This document shows positions 45,754 to 54,524 of a DNA stretch of 64,000 bases, in pieces (positions within the stretch are counted from its first letter, which is position 1; every line of letters begins with the position of its first letter). The notes under the pieces were generated by a model. The model searched no databases and had not been told where the DNA came from. It saw nothing but the letters and a program-made list of their open reading frames with translations. The position numbers were made by a program, and so were the translations under genes. Source of the stretch: Maritimibacter sp. DP1N21-5 (GTDB lineage: Bacteria; Pseudomonadota; Alphaproteobacteria; Rhodobacterales; Rhodobacteraceae); assembly GCF_019218295.1 (NCBI RefSeq), contig NZ_JAHUZF010000006.1, forward strand, positions 1,736,001 through 1,800,000, read 5' to 3'.

Positions 45754-46836
45754 ATGAAACTCAGAACCCTGCTTCTTGCAGCGACCGCGATGGGCGCACA
45801 GGCCGCAATGGCCGACGAAGTGCGCGTCTACAACTGGTCGGACTACATCGACGAAGAGCTTCTCACGAAGTTCGAGGAAGAGACCGGTATCGACCTGATC
45901 TACGACGTGTTCGATTCGAATGAATTGCTCGAAACCAAGATGCTTGCCGGCGGGTCCGGCTATGACGTGGTGGTGCCGACCGGCACCTTCCTCCAGCGTC
46001 AGATTTCGGCCGGGGCCTTCCAGAAGCTCGATCAATCGAAGCTTCCCAACATCGACAACATGTGGGACGTGATCGAGCAGCGCACCGCGCAGTACGATCC
46101 TGGCAACGAATACTCGATCAACTACATGTGGGGCACCACCGGCATCGGTGCGAACGTCGGCAAGGTCCAGGAAGTGCTGGGCGAAGACGCGCCGCTAGAC
46201 AGCCTCGAGCTGATCTTCAACCCCGAGAACATGGAAAAGCTCGCCTCTTGCGGCGTCATGGTGCTCGACGCGCCGACCGAGATGATCCCGGCCGCGCTGA
46301 CCTATATCGGGGAAGACCCGGACTCCAAGGACCCCGAGGTTCTGGCCAAGGTGGAAGACGTCTTCGGTGCCGTCGCCCCCTACATCCAGAAATTCCATTC
46401 GTCGGAATATATCGAGGCGTTGGCCAACGGCGACATCTGCGTGGCCTTCGGCTGGTCCGGCGACATCCTCCAGGCCCGTGACCGTGCCGCCGAGGCCGAC
46501 AACGGCAATGAGATCGTCTACAACGCCCCGAAAGAGGGCGCGCTGATGTGGTTCGACCAGATGGCCATTCCGGTCGATGCGCCGAACCCCGACGCCGCGC
46601 ATACTTTCCTGAACTTCATCATGGATGCGCAGAACATGGCGGCAGCGTCGAACTACGTCTACTACGCCAACGGCAACGAGGCCTCGCAGGAGCTTCTGAA
46701 CGAGGACGTGATCGGCGACACCGCGATCTACCCGGACCAGGCGACGCTCGACAATCTCTACACCGTGACGCCCTACGATGCTCAGGTGCAGCGGACCGTC
46801 ACGCGCCTTTGGACCAAGATCAAGTCGGGCACCTGA
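45754..46836 (+). CDS. potF: putrescine-type ABC transporter substrate-binding protein
   Basis: 360-aa periplasmic polyamine-binding protein. Signal peptide MKLRTLLLAATAMGAQAAMA; mature start DEVRVYNWSDYIDEELLTKFEEETG with the WSDYI motif of PotD/PotF and YDVVVPTGTFLQRQ. First gene of potFGHI; AGGAAGG precedes ATG 45754. Likely controlled by the neighbouring GntR regulator through the site at 45678. Confidence 0.93.
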   Translation: MKLRTLLLAATAMGAQAAMADEVRVYNWSDYIDEELLTKFEEETGIDLIYDVFDSNELLETKMLAGGSGYDVVVPTGTFLQRQISAGAFQKLDQSKLPNIDNMWDVIEQRTAQYDPGNEYSINYMWGTTGIGANVGKVQEVLGEDAPLDSLELIFNPENMEKLASCGVMVLDAPTEMIPAALTYIGEDPDSKDPEVLAKVEDVFGAVAPYIQKFHSSEYIEALANGDICVAFGWSGDILQARDRAAEADNGNEIVYNAPKEGALMWFDQMAIPVDAPNPDAAHTFLNFIMDAQNMAAASNYVYYANGNEASQELLNEDVIGDTAIYPDQATLDNLYTVTPYDAQVQRTVTRLWTKIKSGT

Positions 46837-46850
46837 TCCGACAGTCTTCC

Positions 46851-46878
46851 CCCCGCGCGGATCCACCGCGCGGGGTTT
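46851..46878 (+). promoter_or_regulatory. strong stem-loop between potF and potG
   Basis: Perfect 10-bp stem CCCCGCGCGG / CCGCGCGGGG, 5-base loop, then TTT. Begins 14 bases after the potF stop and 31 before the potG start. Either an attenuator or an mRNA 3' stabiliser. Confidence 0.75.
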
Positions 46879-46905
46879 CGCCTCTCCGGGACAGTGTGGG
46901 TGACC

Positions 46906-48063
46906 ATGGCCGAAAAACCGATCAAGAAGCCGGCGACCAAAGTGTTCGCCCCGTGGGACGATCCCACCGCGACACCGCTTATCCAGTTCAAGAACGTCAC
47001 CAAGCGCTTCGGCACTTTCACGGCGATCGACGACCAGACCATCGACATCTACGAACGCGAATTCTTTGCCCTGCTGGGCCCCTCGGGCTGCGGCAAGACG
47101 ACGATGATGCGGATGCTCGCGGGCTTCGAGACGCCGACCGAGGGCACCATCACCATCGGCGGACAGGACATGGCCCATGTGCCGCCGAACAAGCGGGCCG
47201 TGAACATGATGTTCCAGTCCTACGCGCTCTTTCCGCATCTGTCGGTCTGGGACAACATCGCCTTCGGGCTCAAACGCGGCGAGCCGATGGACAAGGACGC
47301 CATCGCTGCCCGCGTGGACCAGATGCTCAAGCTCACCCATCTGGAACAATTCGCACGGCGCAAGCCGCACCAGATTTCCGGCGGCCAACGCCAGCGCGTC
47401 GCGCTGGCACGGTCGCTTGCCAAGGCCCCTAAACTCCTCCTCCTCGACGAACCGCTCGGCGCGCTCGACAAGAAGCTGCGCGAGGAAACCCAGTTCGAGC
47501 TGATGGACATTCAGGAGAAGACCGGCACCACCTTCGTCATCGTGACCCACGACCAGGAAGAGGCGATGACGGTCGCCTCCCGCGTGGCGGTGATGGACCA
47601 CGGCAAGATCATCCAGGTCGACACCCCCGCGCGAATTTATGAAGCACCCGAAAGCGTTTACGTGGCGGACTTCATCGGGGACGTGAATCTGATCGAAGGC
47701 ACGGCGAAGAAGGTCGGGCCCGAGGCCTACGAGATCTCCTACGCCGAAGGCGTGCCGCCCATCGAAGTGACCGAATGCGCGCGCGCCTTCTCGGACGGCG
47801 ACAAGGTGACCTTCGCGATCCGGCCCGAGAAACTCCTGGTCTCGGAAACCGCGCCCGACGACCGCGCCAATGCCATGGAAGGCAAGATCATCGACATCGG
47901 CTATCTGGGCAATATCTCGACCTACCATGTCGAGCTTCCCAACGGCCAGATGATCAAGGCCGCGATGACCAACGCGACCCGGATCGATCGCCGGTCCTTC
48001 ACCTGGGACGATACCGTCTGGGTCAGCTTCCGGTCTTCAGCCGGCGTGGTGCTTGCCGAATGA
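46906..48063 (+). CDS. potG: putrescine-type ABC transporter ATP-binding protein
   Basis: 385-aa ATPase: Walker A GPSGCGKTT, Q-loop MMFQSYALFPH, signature SGGQRQRVA, Walker B LLLLDEPLGALD, switch His in VTHDQEEAM, C-terminal TOBE domain. ATG 46906 (MAEKPIKKP) is chosen; a GTG four codons earlier is possible. The potH ATG overlaps the potG stop. Confidence 0.93.
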   Translation: MAEKPIKKPATKVFAPWDDPTATPLIQFKNVTKRFGTFTAIDDQTIDIYEREFFALLGPSGCGKTTMMRMLAGFETPTEGTITIGGQDMAHVPPNKRAVNMMFQSYALFPHLSVWDNIAFGLKRGEPMDKDAIAARVDQMLKLTHLEQFARRKPHQISGGQRQRVALARSLAKAPKLLLLDEPLGALDKKLREETQFELMDIQEKTGTTFVIVTHDQEEAMTVASRVAVMDHGKIIQVDTPARIYEAPESVYVADFIGDVNLIEGTAKKVGPEAYEISYAEGVPPIEVTECARAFSDGDKVTFAIRPEKLLVSETAPDDRANAMEGKIIDIGYLGNISTYHVELPNGQMIKAAMTNATRIDRRSFTWDDTVWVSFRSSAGVVLAE

Positions 48064-48950
48064 GACGCGCGGCCCTCATCCTCCTGCCCTATTCGTGGCT
48101 GCTCGCGCTTTTCCTGATCCCCTTCCTGATCGTCCTCAAGATCTCGGTCTCGGACACGGCGCTCGCCATACCGCCCTATACCCCGACGCTCGACCTGTCG
48201 GAGGGCTGGGCCGGACTGAAGGCCTTCTTTGCGCAGCTCGACTTTGACAACTTCCGCTTCCTCGCGACCGATGATCTTTACTGGAAGGCCTATCTTTCGT
48301 CGCTGAAGATCGCGGTGACCTCGACCTTCCTGACGCTGCTCGTCGCCTATCCCATCGCTTATGGCATGGCGCGCGCGCCGGACGAATGGCGTCCGACGCT
48401 CATGATGCTCGTCATCCTGCCCTTTTGGTCGTCCTTTCTGATCCGGGTCTATTCCTGGAAGGCGATCCTCGCGCAGGAGGGGCTTCTGAACCAGTTCCTC
48501 ATGTGGATCGGCGTCATTGACACGCCGCTCATGATCCTCAACACCACGACGGCGGTCTATATCGGCATCGTCTATACCTACCTGCCCTTCATGATCCTGC
48601 CGATCTACGCAGGTCTCGAGCGGCTCGACGGCTCGCTCCTCGAAGCGGCCGAGGACCTTGGCTGCACGCGGTTGCAGGCCTTCTGGCTCGTCACCTTCCC
48701 GCTCTCGCGGGGCGGAATCATCGCAGGCTGTTTCCTCGTCTTCATTCCGGTTATGGGCGAATTCGTGATCCCGGCGCTTCTGGGCGGGTCGGATACGCTG
48801 ATGATCGGCAAGGTGCTCTGGGAGGAGTTCTTCTCGAACCGCGACTGGCCGGTGGCCTCCGCGGTGGCGGTGATCCTGCTCCTGCTCCTGATCGTGCCCA
48901 TCGTGCTTTACCTGCGGAACGAGGAAAAACAGCGGGAGGCGGGCGCATGA
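48060..48950 (+). CDS. potH: putrescine-type ABC transporter permease
   Basis: 296-aa inner-membrane permease with six segments and the coupling loop LLEAAEDLGCTRLQAFWLVTFPL. ATGA overlap with potG and with potI gives tight translational coupling. Partner of PotI. Confidence 0.93.
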   Translation: MRRAALILLPYSWLLALFLIPFLIVLKISVSDTALAIPPYTPTLDLSEGWAGLKAFFAQLDFDNFRFLATDDLYWKAYLSSLKIAVTSTFLTLLVAYPIAYGMARAPDEWRPTLMMLVILPFWSSFLIRVYSWKAILAQEGLLNQFLMWIGVIDTPLMILNTTTAVYIGIVYTYLPFMILPIYAGLERLDGSLLEAAEDLGCTRLQAFWLVTFPLSRGGIIAGCFLVFIPVMGEFVIPALLGGSDTLMIGKVLWEEFFSNRDWPVASAVAVILLLLLIVPIVLYLRNEEKQREAGA

Positions 48951-49756
48951 GACGGATTTCCTGGTTCAATGCGACGTCGCTGACAGTGGGGTTCGCCTTC
49001 CTCTACCTCCCCATGGTCATCCTCGTGATCTACTCGTTCAACGAGTCGCGTCTGGTGACCGTCTGGGCGGGCTTCTCGACCAAGTGGTATGGCGAGCTTC
49101 TGCGCAACGAGGCCTTCCTCGACGCGGCCTGGGTAACGCTGCGGGTGGCTGTCGTCTCCTCGACCCTCGCCACGATCCTCGGAACGGCCGCCGCCTATGT
49201 GCTCATCCGGGCCGGGCGGTTCCCGGGTCGCACGCTCTTCTCGGGCATGATGTATGCCCCGCTCGTCATGCCCGACGTGATCCTTGGCCTGTCGCTTCTG
49301 CTTCTGTTCATCTCGATCGGGCTCGACCGCGGCATGGTGACGATCATCCTGGCGCATACGACCTTCTGCATGGCCTATGTCGCGGTCGTCGTGTCCTCGC
49401 GGCTCGCCACCTTCGACCAGTCGCTCGAGGAAGCCGCGCTCGATCTCGGCTGCACGCCCTGGGACGCGTTCCGTTCGGTTACGCTTCCCATCATCGCCCC
49501 CGCCGTCATATCGGGTTGGCTGCTGGGCTTCACCCTGTCGCTCGACGACCTCGTGATCGCCAGCTTCACCTCGGGCCCGTCCTCCACGACGTTGCCCATC
49601 AAGATCTTCTCGGCGGTCCGCCTTGGCGTCAGCCCCGAGATCAACGCGCTGTCCTCGATCCTGATCGGGATGGTAACGATCGGCGTCATAACCTTCTCGA
49701 TCTCGTCCAAACGGGCGATCGTGCGCCGTCAGAAAGAAGAAAATCAGGCCAACTGA
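48947..49756 (+). CDS. potI: putrescine-type ABC transporter permease
   Basis: 269-aa permease with six segments; coupling loop LEEAALDLGCTPWDAFRSVTLPI. Starts within the potH stop (ATGA) and its own stop overlaps the puuA ATG (TGATG), so uptake and first catabolic step are translated together. Confidence 0.93.
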   Translation: MRRISWFNATSLTVGFAFLYLPMVILVIYSFNESRLVTVWAGFSTKWYGELLRNEAFLDAAWVTLRVAVVSSTLATILGTAAAYVLIRAGRFPGRTLFSGMMYAPLVMPDVILGLSLLLLFISIGLDRGMVTIILAHTTFCMAYVAVVVSSRLATFDQSLEEAALDLGCTPWDAFRSVTLPIIAPAVISGWLLGFTLSLDDLVIASFTSGPSSTTLPIKIFSAVRLGVSPEINALSSILIGMVTIGVITFSISSKRAIVRRQKEENQAN

Positions 49757-51111
49757 TGAAAGATTTCATGGAAGAATACGCCGCCTTCTGCGACCAGCAT
49801 GGGCGGCCCGAGCGGGTCGAGTTGATGATGTGCGACATCAATGCGATCCTGCGTGGCAAATGGCTCCCCGGCGATGACGAGGAAAAGATCGCCAAGGGTG
49901 GCGTTCGGATGCCGCTGTCGACCTATGCCCCCAACATCCTCGGCGAGGAAGTTGAGGCCACGGGTCTGGGCATTGCCATCGGGGACCCCGACGGAAACCT
50001 CATTCCGGTGCCGGGGTCTTTGCGCCCGGTGCCTTGGGCTTCGGCCTCGGGCGGATCGGTGGCCCAGGTCCTGTGCGAGATGCACGACGACACGGACGAG
50101 GTCGCGCCCTACTCTCCCCGCCGTCAGCTCCAGCATGTGCTGGAACGATTCCACGAGCGGGGTCTCAATCCCGTGGTCGCGACCGAGCTCGAGTTCTATC
50201 TCTACAAGCCGCGCGAGGATCAGAACGACGCGCCGATGCCGCCGGACCGCTCGCCCACCGCGCAGAACTTCGACCTCGAGGTGCTCGACCGGACGCAGGC
50301 GATCCTCGACGGGATCCTCGATGCCGCCTGGGATCAGTCGATGACCCCCGACACGCTCATCGCGGAATACGGGCCGGGTCAATTCGAGGTGAACTTCCAC
50401 CACACCGACGACGTGATGGCCGCCGCCGACGACGCGCTCTATTTCCGCCGCCTCGTGCGCGGTGTGGCCCGCAAGCACGGGATGAGCGCGACCTTCATGG
50501 CGAAACCCTATGCCGATTATCCCGGCAACGGGATGCATGTCCACGTGTCGGTCCTGGACACGGAAGGGCGCAATATCTTCGACGCGGGCACGGACGAACC
50601 CTCGGCCACGCTCAAACAAGCGGTCGCGGGCACGCTCGACACGATGGACGATCTGCAGGCGATCTTCGCACCGCATATGAACAGCTACCGCCGGTTCCAG
50701 CGCGGCAGTTTCGCGCCCCATACGCCCGACTGGGGCTGGGACAACCGCGCCGCCGCCGTGCGCCTGCCCGAGGTCTCTGGCCCCGGCGCACGCCTTGAAC
50801 ACCGGATCGCGGGGGCCGATGCCAACCCTTACCTCGCCATCGCGGGGGTTCTGGGGGGCATGATCTATGGTCTCGACAACCCCGATCTGCCACTGGTCGC
50901 ACCACTCGAGGAAATGAACGGCGAGTTCTCGGACCCGCTGACGTCCGACTGGTTCACCGCGGTCGAATGTTTCGCCGAGAGCGAGATCGCGCGCGACATG
51001 TTCATGCCGGGATACCGCGACATCTATGCCGCTGTGCGGCGGGATGAGATTTCCCAGCTCACCACGGCGATTTCGCAGATCGAGTATCGCACCTACCTCG
51101 GGCGGCTCTGA
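49756..51111 (+). CDS. puuA: glutamine synthetase family, gamma-glutamylputrescine synthetase-like
   Basis: 451-aa GS-fold ligase. Beta-grasp N-terminus (MMCDINAILRGKWLP), ATP/metal motifs ATELEFYL, GQFEVNFHH and GNGMHVHVS, and RLEHRIAGADANPYLAIAG. PuuA condenses glutamate with putrescine at ATP cost. Placement directly after potFGHI and before a PuuB-like oxidase supports this over ordinary GlnA, which also differs in length (about 470). puuC and puuD are not in the window. Confidence 0.88.
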   Translation: MKDFMEEYAAFCDQHGRPERVELMMCDINAILRGKWLPGDDEEKIAKGGVRMPLSTYAPNILGEEVEATGLGIAIGDPDGNLIPVPGSLRPVPWASASGGSVAQVLCEMHDDTDEVAPYSPRRQLQHVLERFHERGLNPVVATELEFYLYKPREDQNDAPMPPDRSPTAQNFDLEVLDRTQAILDGILDAAWDQSMTPDTLIAEYGPGQFEVNFHHTDDVMAAADDALYFRRLVRGVARKHGMSATFMAKPYADYPGNGMHVHVSVLDTEGRNIFDAGTDEPSATLKQAVAGTLDTMDDLQAIFAPHMNSYRRFQRGSFAPHTPDWGWDNRAAAVRLPEVSGPGARLEHRIAGADANPYLAIAGVLGGMIYGLDNPDLPLVAPLEEMNGEFSDPLTSDWFTAVECFAESEIARDMFMPGYRDIYAAVRRDEISQLTTAISQIEYRTYLGRL

Positions 51112-51117
51112 AGGCCC

Positions 51118-52431
51118 ATGACCCGGCTTTATGAACCTTTCGCCTATAGCGACGGGCCGCGCGCGGCCTGCGCGTGGTCCTTGTCGGAGGGCTGGTCGCC
51201 CCTTGCCGGCGAAGCGGAGGTCGAGGTCGCGGTGATCGGCGGCGGCTTCACGGGACTGTCTGCGGCCTTGCATCTGGCGCAGGCGGGTGTGTCAGTCGCG
51301 GTGCTGGAGGCGAAGGTGCCAGGCTGGGGTGCCTCGGGGCGCAATGGCGGCTTCTGCTGCATGGGCGGCGCCAAGGTGGACCACGCGACGCTGGCGCGAC
51401 GGCATGGCCTGGGCGAGGCCGACGCGTTTCTGCGCGCGGAACTCGAGGCGATCCGGCTGGTCGAGGATCTGATCGCTACGCATGGGATCGAGGTGTCGCG
51501 CCATTCCGACGGCGAGATGCAACTGGCCCATAACGCGCGGGAAGCTGCGGCGTTCGAGCATGAGGTTTCGACGCTGGCCCGCTTGGGTGTCGAGTCCGAA
51601 CGCCTGTCGCCGGATGCGCTTCGAGAGCGTGGGCTGAACATGACCGGAAGCCATGGAGGACTGCACGTCAAGACGGGCTTCGCGCTCGACCCCGGTCGCT
51701 ATGTCGCCGGTCTCGCCCGGGCCGCGCGGGATGCGGGCGCGAAGGTCCATGCGCAAACGCCCGTCACGGCCCTGAAGCCTGGCGGCGCGGGCTGGCATCT
51801 GGCTACGCCCCGAGGTGAGGTCACGGCGAAGCAGGTCATTCTCGCCACCAATGGCTATTCCGATGACGCCCTGCCCGGCTGGATGGCGGGCCGCTATCTT
51901 CCAGTGCAATCGAGCGCGCTCATGACCCGGCCCCTGACCGATGAGGAACAGAGGGCGCAGGGCTGGACGTCAGACCTGATGGCCTATGACACCCGGATCC
52001 TCCTGCATTATTTCCGAAAGCTTCCCGACGGACGGTTCCTTTTCGGGATGCGCGGGGGCATCCGGTCGAGCCGGGCAGCAGAGGCCGCGACGCGCGGCCG
52101 CCTGATCCGGCATTTCCACCGTCTCTTCCCGGCATGGCGGGATGTGGAGGTGGCCCGAAGCTGGTCGGGTCTCGCTTGCCTCTCCCCCGGGTTCACGCCC
52201 TATGTGGGGCCGGTGCCAGAGATGGACGGCGTCTTCGCGGCCTATGCCTACCACGGCAACGGGGTGGCGATGGGGACCTATTCCGGGCGCCTTGCCGCGC
52301 GGCTCGCCCTTGGCGAGGATCAGCGTCCGACCGTGATCGCCACGCCTCCGGGCAGGTTCCCGTTCGGGCGTTTCCGGCGCGTGCTGCTGGCCGGTGCCTA
52401 CGCGGGCTATACGCTGAAAGACGCGCTCTAA
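51118..52431 (+). CDS. puuB: FAD-dependent oxidoreductase, PuuB-like
   Basis: 437-aa DAO flavoprotein: VIGGGFTGLSAALHLAQAG and GWGASGRNGGFCCMGG near the N-terminus, AYAYHGNGVAMGTYSGRLAA near the end. Oxidises gamma-glutamylputrescine to the aldehyde in the Puu pathway, by homology and by position six bases after puuA. A second relative is at 41938-43242, similar in motifs but clearly different in sequence. Confidence 0.88.
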   Translation: MTRLYEPFAYSDGPRAACAWSLSEGWSPLAGEAEVEVAVIGGGFTGLSAALHLAQAGVSVAVLEAKVPGWGASGRNGGFCCMGGAKVDHATLARRHGLGEADAFLRAELEAIRLVEDLIATHGIEVSRHSDGEMQLAHNAREAAAFEHEVSTLARLGVESERLSPDALRERGLNMTGSHGGLHVKTGFALDPGRYVAGLARAARDAGAKVHAQTPVTALKPGGAGWHLATPRGEVTAKQVILATNGYSDDALPGWMAGRYLPVQSSALMTRPLTDEEQRAQGWTSDLMAYDTRILLHYFRKLPDGRFLFGMRGGIRSSRAAEAATRGRLIRHFHRLFPAWRDVEVARSWSGLACLSPGFTPYVGPVPEMDGVFAAYAYHGNGVAMGTYSGRLAARLALGEDQRPTVIATPPGRFPFGRFRRVLLAGAYAGYTLKDAL

Positions 52432-52535
52432 CCGTCCGCCGACCTGTGCCATGGTGCGGAATTAACACGCAAACCTGCGAAATCTGCTTGCGGCACACGC
52501 AAAACGGAACCGCACGCCCTGTTCACGCTTTTTTC

Positions 52536-52547
52536 TTTTGATCAAAT
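52536..52547. promoter_or_regulatory. operator palindrome TTTTGATCAAAT upstream of the 52627 gene
   Basis: Identical to the potF upstream site, 79 bases before the next ATG, in a short AT-rich segment. Suggests shared control by the polyamine GntR protein. Confidence 0.5.
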
Positions 52548-52626
52548 TTCGAACGCCATTAACCTTTTACACAGGGTCCGGGCGCAGACTGATCCGGGCC
52601 GAAGGCAAGAAACTGGAGGGCATGCG

Positions 52627-53124
52627 ATGCAGGACCATCTTGTCGCCGCTGCCGACGAACTTGTCGGCGATGGCATCCGGGACACCGGGATACCGCTTAC
52701 GGACAATCTGCGGCACTACGCGGCGATCACGCTTGCCCGTTACATGCGCGAACATCTGTCGATGGATCGGCTCACGATCCGGGTGGTGGACGCGATGGAC
52801 CGACGCGCGGACCATGCGGAGCTGCGTGGGCTGGCGGATGCCTGTCTCATCGCCTGTTCGATCTTCGAGGCTCGGCTCCGGCGGGCGGGCGGCTCGATGC
52901 GACATTACTCCGGGCTCGGGCAGACCGCCTATGATGCGGCCTATATGACCGAACAGGCCTGGTCCTTCCCGCATATGCGCGACGTGCTGGCGGCCGCGAC
53001 CGGCCATGCGCCCGAAGGGATGCGCGCGCTTATCGACACGGCACGCTCGGGGTCGACCAAGGCGGCCGAAACGCTGGCTGAAGAGGGGATCATCGCCTTT
53101 CCATCGCAACGGTTCATCCATTAG
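52627..53124 (+). CDS. hypothetical protein, possible polyamine-regulon member
   Basis: 165 aa, soluble, mostly helical by composition (AAADELVGDGIRDTGIPLTDNLRHYAAITLARYM...). No signal peptide, membrane segment or known motif; one cysteine pair region DACLIACSIFEARL. Start ATG 52627 has GGAGGG in front. The TTTTGATCAAAT site upstream matches that of potF. Ends before a strong terminator. I do not recognise the family. Confidence 0.75.
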   Translation: MQDHLVAAADELVGDGIRDTGIPLTDNLRHYAAITLARYMREHLSMDRLTIRVVDAMDRRADHAELRGLADACLIACSIFEARLRRAGGSMRHYSGLGQTAYDAAYMTEQAWSFPHMRDVLAAATGHAPEGMRALIDTARSGSTKAAETLAEEGIIAFPSQRFIH

Positions 53125-53154
53125 GGACACCTGATATGGGTCCCTGAAAATGAG

Positions 53155-53194
53155 GAGCCCCGTCCGGCAAGGGGGGGCGGACGGGGCTCAATTT
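53155..53194 (+). terminator. rho-independent terminator
   Basis: 12-bp perfect stem GAGCCCCGTCCG / CGGACGGGGCTC, 11-base loop, followed by AATTT. It begins 31 bases after the stop of the 52627 gene; a small preceding hairpin AGGGAC...GTCCCT spans 53123-53145. Confidence 0.75.
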
Positions 53195-53291
53195 CGCGCT
53201 GGTGAGTTTGGGGGGCAAGCAACGCGAAACTATTTCATTCCGGATTGCGGCGCGCGCTTGGGATGCAAACATGCGCGCGCGCCGCGGCCCT

Positions 53292-53591
53292 TCAGGTGGC
53301 GGGAACTCTCCCCCCCTCCTCCTTTCGGGCATCTTTGGCGATGGCATCGGCAGGGAAATGCGCCATGTCGCCGGGACGAGGGTCAAGGGGGTCGCGCAGG
53401 CTGGCAATCGGTGTTCGCGTGATCGCAACGACGGCCGGAAGGGCCTTGTCGAACGTCAGGACACTGTCCACAACCGCGACCGCTTGCACGGACCGCCAGC
53501 CTTTCGTGACGGCCACGTCGCCTCGGCCCGACCTCAAGTCGGCCATCCGATGTGCGGCGCGCACACGTCGCTTGTCGAGCAGACCAGGCAT
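53292..53591 (-). CDS. hypothetical protein
   Basis: 99 aa starting MPGLLDKRRVRAAHRMADLRS. It has natural composition with a hydrophobic central block (VQAVAVVDSVLTF, ALPAVVAITRTPIASL) and a charged tail; GGGGGAGTGTGA before ATG 53591 is a good ribosome site. Competing plus-strand frames are Arg/Ser-rich and look like shadows. No family recognised. Without it, 53195-53769 would be empty. Confidence 0.5.
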   Translation of the reverse strand: MPGLLDKRRVRAAHRMADLRSGRGDVAVTKGWRSVQAVAVVDSVLTFDKALPAVVAITRTPIASLRDPLDPRPGDMAHFPADAIAKDARKEEGGRVPAT

Positions 53592-53769
53592 TCACACTCC
53601 CCCAGGCGTTCGATCCGACCGGTTGAGGTGGCAGCCCGCCGCGGTCGTAGGATCATCTGAGGAAGGCGGAGCGGAGAAACTCGGGCATGAATGAGGCGAT
53701 TACGCGGCACTGTCGGGGCTTTGCAAACAATTGCCGTGGTTCGATGTTACTGTTTCGCGGCCAGCAACT

Positions 53770-54426
53770 TCAGGTCGGGTCGAAGCTGTATCCGAACCGC
53801 GCAATGTCCGATTCGCAGGCGCGCGCGACGGCCCCGGCCTCGTCCGGACCATAGTAGCTGCGATAGTCTCGGGAACGATTCGACGCGTTTTCATGCGCCG
53901 GGGGACCAAGCTTGCAGCCAAGCCGCGCCTCCACCATCTCGAGGTCCTCACCCAGTTGCTCCAGCCGCAGGAAATGATCCGCCCGTTCGATGCCGTCCCG
54001 GTCGGTCACATATCGGGTGTAGGGATTGTTCGCGACGGAACCGAGGATCGTCGGGTCCGTGACGAAGCCCTTGAAATCGAGCGCCTTGGCGCGGTCGACG
54101 GCCGGATGGTCGAAGTCCTGCACGCGAAGCCAGTGGTAATAGCTCACCATCCGGTCCCAGGGATTGCGCACGAGCGTAAAGACGAAGAAATCCTCGATCT
54201 CGGCCTGAGTCACCAGCCCATAAAGATCGGTGAGCCTCGAGTGTTTCCACAGCCGCCCCGAGGTCTCGACATCCTTGACCCGCCCGCGCCGCTTGAGCGC
54301 CTTTGGCGTGTCGCCCAGCAGGATATCATCCTTCATCGCCTTCGCCTCGAGCATGAGCGCGAGGCTCGTGCCGCCGGTCTTGGGCGCATGGACGAAGATA
54401 TAGCGGCGGCCACGGGAGATGATCAT
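53770..54426 (-). CDS. sulfotransferase family 2-like protein
   Basis: 218-aa PAPS-dependent sulfotransferase. The 5'-phosphosulfate loop is FVHAPKTGGTSLAL (residues 10-23) and the 3'-phosphate site FTLVRNPWDRMVSYYHWL. Members sulfate carbohydrates or other hydroxyl compounds; in marine bacteria usually cell-surface polysaccharide. No glycan genes are adjacent, so the acceptor is unknown. Divergent from the acyl-CoA synthetase gene. Confidence 0.87.
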   Translation of the reverse strand: MIISRGRRYIFVHAPKTGGTSLALMLEAKAMKDDILLGDTPKALKRRGRVKDVETSGRLWKHSRLTDLYGLVTQAEIEDFFVFTLVRNPWDRMVSYYHWLRVQDFDHPAVDRAKALDFKGFVTDPTILGSVANNPYTRYVTDRDGIERADHFLRLEQLGEDLEMVEARLGCKLGPPAHENASNRSRDYRSYYGPDEAGAVARACESDIARFGYSFDPT

Positions 54427-54524
54427 GCCGCGACCCTAGCCCGCCCCGATGCAGCCGAAAAGGCGCATTGACGGCATCGGGGGCGCAATTAGATTTCGTC
54501 CAAAGGTCATCAGGGAGGATCGAC

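Noticed and set aside
53245..53694. 149-codon plus-strand frame
   Set aside because: Ser/Arg/Ala-rich with no ribosome site; the opposite 99-codon frame has a better start and composition.
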